Source: Craterostigma plantagineum | Taxonomy: Eukaryota > Streptophyta > Magnoliopsida > Lamiales > Linderniaceae | NCBI GenBank assembly: GCA_027422505.1 | Contig: JAPQWV010000671.1 | Span: 1-64,000, forward strand | DNA length: 64,000 nucleotides | Direction of reading: 5' to 3' | Shown: piece after piece, positions 11,895-24,124 of the stretch | Position numbering within the stretch: the stretch's first letter is position 1 | How the letters are laid out: every line of letters starts with the position of its first letter | The notes under the pieces: model-generated | What the model saw: the letters and a program-made list of their open reading frames with translations, nothing else | What the model was told of the DNA's origin: nothing | The model's database searches: none | Program-made: the position numbers and the translations under genes

Positions 11895-12419
11895 TCTGCT
11901 GCTGCATAAACTATGATATAAAGTCCCTCCTTCCCTTTGCAGTACAGTTTCTACCATTCTCAGCTTCTTAAAGCAAAGCTTAGCTAGCTCAGCTCAATTA
12001 TACCAACCAATCATATTTTCCTACTTGAAAACCATAGTAATTAATAGCTAACGTAATTAATAGCTAACGTAATTAATGAAAAATTTAATAAATTGAACAA
12101 AATTAATAACAAATATCTATAAAATAATCGTATCTGACTCGTTGGCCTTTATTCATGTGTAAATTCAGTTCTCATTCTTCATCATTGTTTCTATTTATTA
12201 AAACAAGCGAAAATGACTAAATACTACATGTTTTTAGGGCTACTATAGGCAACCATTAGCTCATGAATATATTACGACGAAATCCTATTCATATAGCCAT
12301 TGTCACTTATAAGTATTAATATCCCTATATCCAACCTTGGGATTTTTCTTGTTAACGATATTTTATTCCGTTCATTATAAATTAATCATGCTATTTTCTT
12401 TCTGGTTCATTCAAATTGT
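11895..12419. other. AT-rich intergenic sequence
   Basis: No coding region recognised. A short tandem of TAATTAATAGCTAACG lies at about 12040-12075. Otherwise low-complexity AT-rich DNA. Confidence 0.4.
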
Positions 12420-12676
12420 GGAAATGCAATTGCGCCGGAACCATCAAAAGATGCCAATGACGCCATGGCCTAATGATCATGGAATCGAATCCCCTCCCAC
12501 AATTTCTTGAGAAGTCCCAACGGGGTGTTATCTCATGATTATCGTTGTCGCGTGAATTTAGGACGTATTCACCTAGCCCCGGGAATTAGTCTCACCTCTA
12601 AAGTGTGCGGCGCAACTCTGTCAAGTCTGTGTGGGATAAGCCCAAGGGGCTAGTCATAGTAGCCGGTTTGTGTTGG
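12420..12676 (+). repeat. SINE-like or other dispersed repeat with tRNA-like B box
   Basis: A GC-richer island inside AT-rich DNA. It contains GCCATGGCCTAATGATCAT (A-box-like), GGAATCGAATCCCC (B-box-like) and a downstream unit with CCTAGCCCCGGGAATTAG and GATAAGCCCAAGGGGCTAG. The composition and the pol-III-like boxes suggest a tRNA-derived SINE or a fragment of a larger repeat. No terminal poly-A or clear target duplication was found, so the class is uncertain. Confidence 0.5.
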
Positions 12677-12909
12677 GATATAAGAAAAAAAATATATTAA
12701 AAGATATACTTATGAAAAACAATGTAAAATAAACATGATATACGAAGAATTAAATGATAAAATTGGTCCATTAACCAAGTAAGAGCATTATTGACTTACA
12801 GTCCACCAAAACCAACCCCTTTTTCTCGGATTTATCGAAACATAATACGAATGGTCCAAAATCACCGCAGTCCATTCGATCAAAGATCAGATTTTGCACA
12901 CACACGGGC

Positions 12910-14203
12910 GTGCCTGGCACTATGGCCTTAGTACACCCAACTCCGCCTCCTCATTTCCTCCGGCGAGCCACCACCTGCCGCGGCTTCTCAACCTCCTTTC
13001 GCCGCCGAGCATCGAACCGCCGGACAACATCCCAGTTGGCAATCCCACTGCCGACTACAGTCGACAAGTCATTGCTGAGTGTCTCGGTGCCCGACGCTCA
13101 AGACGACGCCCAATTCTGGGCCACCGCGTGTCTCCGTGTCAGAACTTTCTACGACTTCGATCCCAATATGTTCGGCCTCGAAGTGAGTTTATCGACCCTT
13201 TCCTTAAAGATTGAGCTGCTCTTATCCATGGACCCACTATGCTGATCCTTGTTATTTGCCAGTATTGAGTTGTTGTTTGGTTATTCTTTGCTGGGCTTAT
13301 GTTGTTTTCCATGTTTGTGAATTTTTTCTCCATCCTTTGTAGGGTAGGATAGAAAGAAAGCCAAAAATCCCAACTTTTGCTTAATCTGATGTTATTTCCT
13401 AATTTCAAGTTCTGTTAGGATCATAAGAAGTACTTGGCCGAACGTGAATTCGAAGCAATCAAAGAACGTGTGTCTGGAAAATCGAAGGGCTTTCGAAAAG
13501 TTTCTTGCATCAATGCCACATTGCCCGCATCACTCATGTCAAATGCCTACGAAGACTTGTCCAGTTCTTGCAAGGTTGTAATGATCTTCATTCAACAATA
13601 TGTATGTATATATATATATTATATATATATATATATATAACTGTCAGATCGTTCCCACAGTTTTCGCATAATGGCGATGATCGAGTTGTTGTAGGGACAC
13701 TTGATCTAAATCAGTGTGTCAGCCTTCCCAACGAACTAATCGGGGCAAGACCTAAGGTACTTTCTTGATCATTCATCACTACGAAGTTTATTTTCTGCCC
13801 GAAACAACTCCCCTCTTACCTTTATCAGGGAATTGGGTCTGATTTCGCAAGGGCATACATAAGCAACGTATGCGTTGCAAATGAAGTGCGTCGAAACCGT
13901 GTAGGCTACGAAATCATAGCAAAGTCGATAACAGTAGCTCAAGAATGGGGTAAGGAGACTCAACCCAGTCTGTCATTATAACGTTTAAACAACGTTGCAT
14001 CGATCGTTCTTACATTCTGATTTTTCTCAGGAATAAGTGATCTGTACGTTCATGTGGCTGTGGATAACGAACCAGCCAAGAATCTATACTTGAAGAGCGG
14101 TTTTACGCTTGAGAGCGATGAGCCCGCTTGGCAAGCTAGGTTTCTCGACCGCCCTCGAAGGCTTCTGCTGTGGATGGGTCTGCCCATCGACTACGAACTG
14201 TAG
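12910..14203 (+). CDS. Plastid GCN5-related N-acetyltransferase (GNAT)
   Basis: Five exons, 12910-13182, 13419-13574, 13661-13756, 13829-13949 and 14031-14203, join in frame to 272 residues; all introns are GT-AG. Residues 1 to about 55 are rich in S, T, R and P, typical of a chloroplast transit peptide. The GNAT core includes VVVGTLDLNQ, then AYISNVCVANEVRRNRVGYE (motif A, acetyl-CoA pyrophosphate loop, here RRNRVG in place of the common RRxGxG/A) and LYVHVAVDNEPAKNLYLKSGF (motif B). Proteins of this type acetylate lysines or N-termini of plastid proteins. The substrate cannot be told. Intron 2 contains a (TA)n microsatellite at about 13604-13640. Confidence 0.85.
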
Positions 14204-14452
14204 TAGTGAATTCATTATTACATTCATACATACATGTAATGTAACAACAGTACGAGGAAATATTCTGTTATGTCTGCAAATTGATGGGAAACAGACATTT
14301 TTACTTGATGAAGCAAACAGAGATCCTCAAATGTCATTACACACAACTGTTAGATTTATAACTAAATAAATGAATAAATACATACATAGCTTGTCAAAAC
14401 ACATACAGATAATCTCCTCTGCTGCATACATATCTTGGGCGATGAATGAATG

Positions 14453-17203
14453 CTAATGATGATCGTTATCATTTCTACTGATTGCTGCTGATGAGACTGG
14501 CTTCAGACCGTGTTTTAGTGCAGCTTTCCACACTATATCGATTCGATCAACGTCTATCGCCCCGACTTCGTGATGGGTCCATCCCTCCAAAGAGTGAACA
14601 ACGCCGCCAGCATGGCAAGCATGGACTACGCCTCTCTCCATTGTGTACTGTAGCATTTCATAACGTATTTGTTAATGTGTCGTTTTTCTCTTGATATAAT
14701 CAGTAATTTAATAATGGTGTTTGAATGGATTATCAGTTACCTCGCAAGAACCGAGCCCTTCGACATCTTCAGGCAATCTCATGGCAGCTAAATCACCGTA
14801 AGTACAGTCTCTTCTGAAGTGCAGTATTGGCGGTACTACGAACTGATGAAAATGTGCTCCTTTCGGGGCGAAGCTTTGCTCCCTCGGGGTGATCCATTTT
14901 CCTACGATCCACGTCTGTCGACAAAATACGGCGTTAAATTCTTAAAAATCTCATTCTATCAGATCAAATAGTTTCCGTTTTCGCAGATTGTTATTCAGCT
15001 TACTTTGCAATTCTGTGCAGCTTGATACTTGGTCACTTGGACTAGATATTTCTGGTAATCTGCGGGCGCTTCCTTCTGAATTTTCCTGAATCTTTCCGCC
15101 GATAGAGTTAGCATCTGCATGCGTACGGTAGAGTTAGCAATGTTCTGTATGTGTTATTCGATTCTAACATTTGTAATGAGGCTCCTCTTACCAGAACTCG
15201 AACTCCTTTCCTACAGAGATAGAGAGCAATAGCCCGACCAAGCTTCGAAGTGGCACCAGTTAAAAACACCTCTGTTACATCCTTAGGAATCTCATCAAGA
15301 ATCACAGCTGCCGTAAGAGTATTCCCATGCACCACACGAACATTAAGATCGGGGAGCTTGTCTACGAACAGCTTCCCGCCCCCGTTTAGAGCTTCATTCT
15401 GCCGTTTATCGAATATGTAAGCACCTTGGCACCACTAACCATGATTGATAATTTCTTTTTTTTTTTCGAGTTCTACGAGAAAATAAACCTTATTTAAGGC
15501 AGCCAGGCTAATGACTTTAACTCCCAATCTATCAGCTCTAAGGATGGCTGATTCTATCTGCTCGTTGATTCCTTTCGCAGCAAATGGTAAGAAATACTGC
15601 AAAAAAAAAAAAAGCAGGCTCGAGCTAAGCTTTGCATTCCTGGGACTAAACTATCTGTTGCTTGAGATGTTCGAACCTGAAAACCGTAACGAGGGACGAC
15701 CCATGTTTGGTGATGTTTGCCCCTAAGGTTGTAAGATGAGTTCAAGAAAGTTTTGGACTTGGCCCACATCAGTATCATCGCCAAGAACGAAAAGGGCAAA
15801 AATGGCAGCAAGTAGATTCTCGTTCGATAAGGCAACGATGCGATATCCCTGATTACGAAAGGAGCGTGCATGGCCGACGACATGTCGACTACGTGCGCGA
15901 GGAACACGAAATCTGGGACCTTCGATTTCTTACCAAAACTGTTCTCCTTGTGCGTTGTCCACGTTTTTGCGTTCAGTGTGTTTCCCAGCGCGTCGAATAG
16001 GGGCATGAAAAGGCAGTAGTTGGAGTCCATTTCTGTGTGATGAATGCTGTGATATCTGCAAGAAAATAACACAATTGTCTCTATTACCATTTGTCCTATC
16101 AATGAACAAACACAATTTGTCTGAAACTTTCTGTGAATACAAAGCTCCATAATATGATCTAAGGCTACTTACGTTGGAGTGTAGATGATGTATCTAAGAA
16201 AAGGGATCGTCTCGAATATCCAGTGAGGAACTATCTCGACGTTCGAATGTCCCAAGCATCTCATCAAATCGAACCCCAAAACATACACATAGATCAAGCT
16301 CAGGGATCCATGGCCAGTCAAGAACGAACCAATGATGGGTAAACCTATTACAACGGTCAACAGAAGGTGTTCCAAGAAAGTAGCATGCCCAGCTGTAAGA
16401 AAAGAAAAAGCAATGTTTAATGAACCTCATAGTGGTAAGAGATGAAGGGTTATTGAGGGAAACTATTAAATCCGTGATAGCATATATTAAATGCTTGCCT
16501 CACCTGTATAAGCTTGCGGCACAGCTGATGAATGGTGAAGCGAATGGTAACGTGTAAAGAGAAAGTTGCCATGGAAGCATTTGTGAATGGCGTAGAAAAG
16601 TGGCTCAGAAACTGCGATGTGAAGAGCTATCGCTGATATGATCCCTTTAAGGTTCCAAAGAGGTAATGATGAGAAAATTGGGAACATGTACAGCAAGAGA
16701 GCGCCGACAAAAGCTTGAAGTATGATGAAATTATCCCTTGAAAGAAAAAAAAAAAAAAAAAGAGGATTTTTAGACAAGAAACAGTTTTTACATACTCCAA
16801 ACACGCAGAGGTTTACTAAACTACAGCGTATTAATTACCAGTGCCATTCTTTGTCGATCTGCTTAAAATCGACGCCTTTCTCAACAATCCTGAGATTCCG
16901 TGTAAAAAACAGCATGTTGCTGTAAGATGTCCATGATACGTACATGAGGAATCTCAGTACGCACAAGATGAATATGTGAAGGCTTGTGTTGTCTTTTATG
17001 AGCACTTCTTCTCGGTAGCTCGAGTGCATTGCTTTTGCCAGAAATAACCCATAAAGCATCCACTGTTTTGATAGAACAGTAACAGTCAAAATCAAGGAGA
17101 AAATATTACAATATATGCATTGCCATGTTGTCTTTGTCTTCTTCAAACGTACCTTGTTACTGCCCAGAATCTCCCATGGCCAAGAATATAACGGGGCAGC
17201 CAT
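14453..17203 (-). CDS. CER3: CER3/WAX2 very-long-chain alkane-forming protein
   Basis: Ten exons on the minus strand (17203-17153, 17062-16839, 16736-16504, 16392-16173, 16055-15677, 15596-15489, 15398-15192, 15114-15004, 14914-14741, 14647-14453) join without error to 633 residues, almost the length of Arabidopsis CER3 (632). CER3 acts with CER1 in the ER to convert very-long-chain acyl-CoAs to alkanes for cuticular wax. The N-terminal half is a fatty-acid-hydroxylase-like membrane domain with histidine clusters HKCFH (143-147), HSLHH (156-160) and HSIHH (about 245-249). The C-terminal WAX2 domain includes [36 protein letters not shown] and the terminal [20 protein letters not shown], closer to CER3 than to CER1. 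No odd residues were seen. Confidence 0.95.
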
Positions 17204-18099
17204 GGAGTCTTTTTAGGGTATTACAGCTGCAAATGCAGTCTTGAGGAAGAAAAATATGACTTTGTTTGAGCTACAGAAGAAAGTATGCTTATCCTTTTCT
17301 CCAATATATAGACTGAGCATATGTATATAATATTTCAAGAAAAGCCAACGTAGGAGCAAACTATTCAAACTGCCAACAGATTTAATTGCATTTGCTACAC
17401 ACAAATGGGAGCCCTTTCTTTAAAAACAAATAACTAAACAGTAGGGCTTTAGTATTTATTATTATTTGGTAGATGGCCGAGAAATTAATGTACCCGAAAT
17501 GTGCAATGTTAGTGAGTTGGGGTAGCAATGGGCTGGCAAGCATAGCTGTATAAAAATATTAGAAAAAAAATAATGTCTTACTCAGAAAATACATTTTCTG
17601 CAATTATGAAAATTAAAATTTTCTGGCTAATGTGTGTCATGTAGCAACTTGGAGGATGATGGTGACGGATCATAGCACAATGAAATGTATATACGTAAAT
17701 TAATTTTAGTTATGTGTGTCTGAAAAGCTTCTGTTTTCCTCACATATGCAACTTTTTTCCGTATCAGAAAGAAATGCAGAATATTCGAGGTTTGGAGCCC
17801 CGTAGAGGAAAATGTTAGAAAAAGGGAAAAGGCTGAGCATATATCATATGTTTTCATTCAAAAAAATGAATTTAATGCAACACACAAAAGAAGTCCGATG
17901 GCGAGTGAATATGAGGTAACTATATATTACCATTACGTACTTCTTGATGCGGAGATAATAATCTCTCTCTTTCCATCTCTGATGGATGTAGTAGTATATT
18001 GTCAACGAATTGCAGTTAATGTTCTCAACCATATTATTAGACAGTATCAGAAGGGTCTTAACTTTAAGCCATTTCTATCGATCAAACCGACTATCGATC
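17204..18099. other. CER3 upstream region
   Basis: Promoter and leader of the minus-strand CER3 gene plus AT-rich intergenic DNA. No coding region recognised; small open frames here look random. Confidence 0.4.
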
Positions 18100-18805
18100 A
18101 AACCCAGTGACACCATCTCCGATGGTACCGTTAAAACGCAAACGCAAACAGATATATGCAGTAAAACTGCTCCAACAGTACTGCAAACGCAAACGCAAAA
18201 TGCGTCTTTTGCGTTCTCTCTCCCGTTTTCGAACGCAAATTTGTGTCGTTTTAAAATTGCAAATAAGCACTTTACTTGTATTGTTTATTAAATCGAACGT
18301 ATAAAAATATATTAAAGAATTTTAAAATTGTATACTAAGATTATATTGATATAATAAATAATTATTTTAACATTGACACTTATTTTATGTATGTTTTTTT
18401 ATATCTTATTATTATTTTTTATATTTTATTTATATGTAACATAATTAAATATTGTTTTGACCACAAATATAGTTTTTTATATTTTATTTGTATGGCATGT
18501 ACCTCAATATATTTCAATTGTTATGTTGTGTAATTTTGATATTTTTAATAAATATTCTGTTTTATATTTTTAATATGTATAAATAATGACTTCAAAATTA
18601 AAAGAATATTGTGGTTAGTTTGTAAAGTAGTAAAATATAGGGTGGTATTGAAAGTTATAAAAGTTAGTAGAAATGAAATATTACAGGAATATTCTTTTGC
18701 GTTTGCGTTTGCAGTTGACAGTTGGAGAACAGTTACTGCAAACTATTACTGCAAAATGCGTTTGCATTTGACGGTTGAAGATGGTCCGATCGATGCCACA
18801 TCAGC
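18100..18805. mobile_element. MITE-like element with GCAAACGC-rich inverted ends
   Basis: The left end (about 18105-18205) has CCATCTCCGATGG, then tandem GCAAACGCAAACG words. The right end (about 18690-18795) has TTTGCGTTTGCGTTTGC and finally TTGAAGATGG, which is the left pattern inverted. The centre (18250-18680) is strongly AT-rich and non-coding. Ends inverted relative to each other with an AT-rich core suggest a non-autonomous DNA transposon. No clean target duplication was found. Confidence 0.6.
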
Positions 18806-19163
18806 CATATTGCGATAACTAAAGTCACCGATAATTTATGGATTTTCATTGCAATAACTGAAAAAGCAATAACATTTTTAGGTAACGGTCAATTCTCAAG
18901 CTCAACCAGTGATTTGAATGTATGGACCCATATGTTTCCCCATATGGATCCATACAGCACAGTAATGGCTCACATGGGTGTGCTATAAAGCCAACATGTG
19001 CCCCAGCCAGCCCATCAAAACAATACCCATAATATCATAACAATGAAGTGAAAGTAAATACACAGAAAGTGTTCTCAACTCCAATGTACACAAACCATAT
19101 CAAAACACTAGGACAGACGATAGATATGTGATCATATGGTAAATCAATGAATGCTATAGTGCT

Positions 19164-20516
19164 TCAAGGATACCCTCGTTTCCAAGCATTGTCCTCTCTG
19201 TTGTTCCTAAATGCGCAGCAACCGATGGAGTAAACGATGATGAGGACGACGAGGAATACGATGTTTAGGACAGCCACTTTCTTCCAATCGCTCTTTATGT
19301 TGTCCAAAAGCCCGGCCTTGCAAGATTGGCATCCGTAGCACAGAATGTTGGGATCGTTGTTCCATGTTTTGCAGTCTACATTTGTGGATGATGATTGCGT
19401 TGTGGTGCTTGTCCAGTTTGTCGGGCTGACGTACTGGAAGCTGCATTCGGTTGGCGGCTTACAGCACCCAGACTGAGTTCAAGGAAATTTAACAATCCTC
19501 AGTTGTTAGTAGTAATTACACACATAACAACTATACAAGGAATTATAACATGAATAAAAGGGACAAAAAGGTGCTTTAGATGGCCTATCATGCCCGGGAT
19601 AAAGTCTTTAAAGGTGCCCAACTTTTACAAACCACTTTATTCAATTCAACCACAAGAAATCATTTGCTTTTGCTTCAAAAAGTTTGAAATGATTAAAAAC
19701 CCTTTGAAGTCAGCTTGTCAAACGTGATCCACGGAACCATTTAAACAAAATTGCCAGTAAGGTGAACCATAGCAGAATTAATCAAAGGAGGTAGATACCT
19801 GAAGAGCAGAGAGATGTTCCTGGTAGAACTGATCTACGTTGGTAGACCCTTGTTCACGAAGCTTCTTGCAGATCTTGCTATCAACCAAGCAACTCTGAAT
19901 CTTGTTCCAGTTTTTGTTGACTCTCTTCTGAAGCCAATTGGAGTAGTCTCCGAGCCTGTACTCTTTATAACCTTTGCCCGAAACAGTCTCGCCGGCGCCT
20001 TTGTTCGTCACCACAAAGGCGAATATGGTGAAGCAGAATAGGAGAACGATCAATAGGAACATCACCAGCAAATACACCCATAACAGCCACGTTACCCTGC
20101 AGAGACGCGATGAAACGACATGAAATTAGGTCTAGCTGGATATTACTTGGGAAATTCACGCCTTCGCTTCGATTATAACGAATTTGCTCCGTCAATTCAG
20201 TCAATTTTGACGGAAAACTTCAACTTCCTAACGAGATCTGAGCATCATCAGAAGGTAAAACAAAAACTTCACTCATTCACATACGCAAGAAAAAAAAAGG
20301 AAACAAAATTCGCTTACCTGCAGCACGAACCGATGATTCCAGCTACGGACACCAGAGGACGAAAACGCCAAGAGCGATGACAGGTTTGTCGAGAAACCTC
20401 TCGCACTCGGTGTTAGATTGGTGCGAGAGCCAAACTCCGCCGGCGATTATAGGTATGGATATAAGCAAGGTGATGACATTGAGTATACCAATCAGATTAT
20501 TGCTGCAACGAACCAT
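19164..20516 (-). CDS. Tetraspanin, TET8/TET9-like (one apparent single-base deletion in exon 1)
   Basis: Three exons (20516-20318, 20096-19799, 19472-19164) give about 268 residues. It begins [18 protein letters not shown], the first of four membrane segments. Exon 2 has [18 protein letters not shown] and then the large extracellular loop. Exon 3 has the plant-tetraspanin GCCKPP motif, further cysteines ([14 protein letters not shown]) and the last membrane segment ending VYSIGCCAF. Tetraspanins organise plasma-membrane and exosome microdomains; TET8 is an exosome marker in Arabidopsis. Exon 1 runs into TAG after GVFVLWCP. One missing base near 20352-20357 restores [13 protein letters not shown] and also the splice phase, so the break is probably a sequence error. 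Confidence 0.9.
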
Positions 20517-21437
20517 TTCCTTCCCTTCTCCTTCACTCTTCTTCTTGAGATTTCAAAGCGAAGTTGTTGAAATCGAAAATAACTCTCAGATCAAACGTAG
20601 CGAAGCAGATTAGGGTATGTGCTATGAATATCAGCAGCTATTCGTTTCCCACTATATAAAATAAGAGTAAAAGACGGAGAGGCGCGTGGGAGAAGATGAG
20701 CGTAAAAAACTTAAACGTGTGGGGAAATTATATTGAAAAGTCTCATAGCTTTTTAAAAAGACTTTAAAAGGAAGATAATTATTTAGAAAAAGAAATCTTT
20801 TCTCGTATTAGGTTTATGATTTGTTGAAACAGTCAACTCCCAACGCTAACCTTATAGTTTGCCATTGGACTCGTTACACTATCCTCTATTAATTTAAAAT
20901 AAAATATATATTACGTCAAATCTTTCTGATTTAAACCTGCAATTATGTCTTTATGCTAGAAAATCGCAAGTCAGTCAACTGCTTGAGCTCTTCTAAACTA
21001 ATATACTTTCTTTATATTATTTTGTGGCCTATCCACTTTGTTCTTATCCGTTTTTTTTTATGTATTATTTACAAATTTCCATTGCATATCCATATTAAAA
21101 ATTATTTGGGTTTCGTAGTATAGTGTTAAGGAGGGAAGGTTCAAGGAAATTGCCAAAAGTAAACGGCTCTTGACCATTTAAATGGAATAATACGAGTTGT
21201 CCATGTGGCCAATAATTATTAATCAGAAGTAGAATTCATATGTTCATTTCTTCAAGGGCAAGATAGTTATTTTCTTGATATTACGTAACTATTTATTTTT
21301 GTCCGCCTTACGCGTCTTTTGTTTCTTGTTTCAAGTTTTTCACACGTTAAATTGAAAGAATTTCTAGGAAGGTCACATCACATGAATTTTTCTGTTTTAT
21401 ATTATTTCATTGCACCACCTATACAAAAAAAATATAA
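20517..21437. other. Intergenic between tetraspanin and mobile element
   Basis: Tetraspanin promoter side, then AT-rich DNA up to the target-site duplication of the mobile element. Nothing coding seen. Confidence 0.4.
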
Positions 21438-21655
21438 ATAATATATGGGGATTACTATTTACCGCCCCCTTTTTACTTGTTACCGCCCCCTAAAAGGGCT
21501 AGAAAAAGACGATTTTGCCCTTATGATATTTAAATTAATTTAAAAAGAGAAAATTATAATAAACAAGAAAAAATATCAATATAAAGCTCTGTCCAGACAA
21601 CACTTTTCAAATCGCATATCCAAATCAGATCAAAAAAAAAAAAACTGAAATCGCA

Positions 21656-24047
21656 ATGGATCGCCGACAGGGACTAGGAAAGGGAAAGGGTTTTTTCTCA
21701 CGACTGGTAAGCCAAATTAACGTATTTTCGTTCGGCGAAAAAAAAAAAAAAAAAAACCGACCGAAATCAATTTTCGGTCGGTTACAGTACTGACCGAAAC
21801 ATAATTTCGGTCACTACTGTAACCGACCGAAAATTGATTTCGGTCGGTTTCAGTGCCGACCGAAATCATGCTTCGGTCGGTTACAGTGCCGACCGAAATC
21901 ATGCTTCGGTCGGTTACAGTGCCGACCGAAATCATGCTTCGGTCGGTTACAGTGCCGACCGAAATCATCCTTCGGTCGGCACAGTAGTGACCGAAATCGG
22001 ATTTCGGTCGGTACTGTAACCGACCGAAAATTGATTTCGGTCAGTTACAGTACTGACCGAAATCTGATTTCGGTCGAATTTTTTTTTTTTTTTTTTTAAA
22101 TCTTTTATTTACAGTATATTTTATTTATATTATTTATTTATATTATTTATTTGTATTATTTATTTGGGTTATTTATGTGTATTATTTATTTGTATTATTT
22201 ATTTGTATATTTTATTTGTATATTTTATTTATATTATTTATTTGGTTTATTTTATTTGTATTATTTATTTGGGGTATTTATGTGTATTATTTATTTGTAT
22301 TTTATTTGTATATTTTATTTGTATATTTTATTTATATTATTTATTTGGATTATTTAATTACAGACCAAGGGTGGAAAGACCCTACCCGAGGGAAGCAGTA
22401 GACCCCCCCCGTTGGATTATGGTGTGCCGGATGATGGAGCATCGTTTGAGTCATCCGGCGACGATCTGCCACCGGCCTCCTCAGGTAATTCCATTCTCCT
22501 CTATAAACTGACGTGCGATGTCGTGTCTTAAAATACGTAAAAGAAATTAAATTTATTTTTGCGTTATTCGTAAAAAATGAAATAGGGAGCAAGCGATCCA
22601 GGGTCACATATGACGATTCGTGGAGGCTGCAGGGGCCACAGCCCGGTGGTCCATATGATGACGAGGTGATCCCTAGTTATCTGGGGCACATCGCGCCCCG
22701 CATCTGGACGGGTGAGGAGGAGAGACCCCTGCTGAAGTGCGAGCAGCGGGGGTTGGTGCTTGGGAAGCTGAAGAATTGGTACTCCAAGTTCCCGCCGGAG
22801 ACGCAGAGCCAGATCGATGGCACGGGGCTTGCGCACCTCACGGACGCTATGATGGGTCAGTTGGACCAGCCTCTACTCAGCGCTTTTGTGGAGCGCTGGC
22901 ATCCAGACACGAACACCTTCCACATGCCGTGGGGGGAGATGACGATCATGCTCCACGACGTCGAGCAGATCCTGCGTATCACGATCGCTTGGTTGTGGAT
23001 TCTGCTGGGGTCGACGCTGTTCGTCGACGGTAGCGGGAGCCGGGTGAAGCCGGACATCATGCACGAGTTCTATCGGTCGTTGTCCTCTGCCAGTGGTTAC
23101 TCGTGGGGTTCGGCCGTTCTCGCTTACCTTTATCGCCGGCTTGGAATGGCAAGCAGGGCGGATGCGAGGGGATTAGCTGGGTGCCTCTCGTTACTGCAGG
23201 CGTGGATCTACGAGTACTTCCCATGCTTCCGCCCACACCGTCTCCCCCATCATGTGGAGCCTGGCGAGGCACGATCACGCATGTGGTCTGTATGTCAGCC
23301 AGAGCGGACGGTCCACCGCTTGATTGCTATCCGCCGTCAGATAGATGTCATGTCTGCAAGCGAGGTATCTTAACAATTTAAGTCTATATTTTCGTGGGAT
23401 GATATACAATTTTTTAAACCTTTTTCAGGTTGCTTGGCTGCCGTACGGTCCCGATCCAGTGTCGCAGCAGCTGAGGACGATTTTCATGGGATGGGTTATA
23501 TATCGCGACATCGTTGAGCCCTACTCGCCCTCAAGAGTGTTGCGCCAGTTGGGGTACGTGCAGGTCATCCCGCCGCCGATGAATCCGCCACGGAATGCGG
23601 TCATGCCAGCAGACCCGACGAGGTACAAGGTGCATCATTCTGTCGATGCAGCAGAAAATGCTTGGCGTCAGTTCCCGTACGCCTCCATCCTCAACCTCTC
23701 GTACCTCAATCGTGCCACCGCGGAGTACCTTGGTGAAACCGTTGGAGGGTACATGGACTGGTATGAGAAGCATTCGCATCCTCGCCTGCTTTCAACGGAG
23801 CAGGGGTCGTCATCGGCATGCATACCCCCGCGCAGCCACGCCGACTACGTACGTAATTAAACTTTATGTCGATTTTTTTATATTTATGTGTAATCGTACG
23901 TATTATTGCTATGTGCAGTGGTACAACACGATGTACAGCTTGAGCACGGACATGCTAGGCAGTCTGCGTCGTGGTGAAACGACGCGTACGGACGAGTTCC
24001 GACAGAGGCTGAATGACATCAACGACCGGTGGCGCCAGGCCCCTTGA
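21656..24047 (+). CDS. Plant mobile domain (PMD/MAIN-like) protein
   Basis: Exons 21656-21706, 22364-22484, 22586-23364, 23429-23848 and 23919-24047 join in perfect phase to 499 residues. The PMD (aminotransferase-like, PF10536 type) spans most of the protein: WYSKFPPETQSQIDGTGLAH, LLSAFVERWHPDTNTFHMPW, EMTIMLHDVEQILRI and AWIYEYFPCF are characteristic. Cellular PMD proteins MAIN and MAIL1 act in nuclear gene silencing and genome stability, and related domains ride on MULE and retrotransposon elements. Exon 1 (MDRRQGLGKGKGFFSRL) lies in the subterminal region; intron 1 spans the left hairpin array and AT-rich array. GC-rich codons contrast with the AT-rich flanks. The intact frame suggests recent activity or selection. 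A promoter inside the left end is inferred, not seen. Confidence 0.85.
21757..22077. repeat. Left 33-bp hairpin array (about ten units)
   Basis: Units of 33 bp, each containing GACCGAAAT, a 6-base loop and TTTCGGTC-type complement, separated by GGTTACAGT-like spacers. Three central units are identical and outer ones vary by a few bases. Each unit can fold into its own stem-loop of about 9 bp. The array lies wholly inside intron 1 of the PMD gene. Confidence 0.9.
22100..22360. repeat. AT-rich array (TTATTTGTATTATTTA type)
   Basis: Degenerate units of 15 to 18 bp built from TATTATTTATTTG and TATTTTATTTG. It ends at the exon-2 acceptor ATTACAG of the PMD gene. Long open frames in it are artefacts of the repeat. 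Confidence 0.85.
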
Positions 24048-24124
24048 CGCTATTGCTATTGTATTTTTTTCTTTTATTGTATCGGACGGATTTTATATAT
24101 GTTTTCAATATTTGTTTGCATATT

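Noticed and set aside
12463..12496. Possible tRNA gene (B-box-like GGAATCGAATCCCC)
   Set aside because: No cloverleaf could be drawn; interpreted as a SINE-like repeat instead.
21717..22019. Open frames with an 11-residue repeat (ISVGTVTDRSM type)
   Set aside because: The 33-bp hairpin unit is a multiple of three, so any frame gives an 11-residue repeat. The region lies in an intron.
21757..22077. CRISPR-like array
   Set aside because: Units are tandem palindromes with near-constant spacers inside a plant transposon; this is a eukaryotic nuclear sequence.
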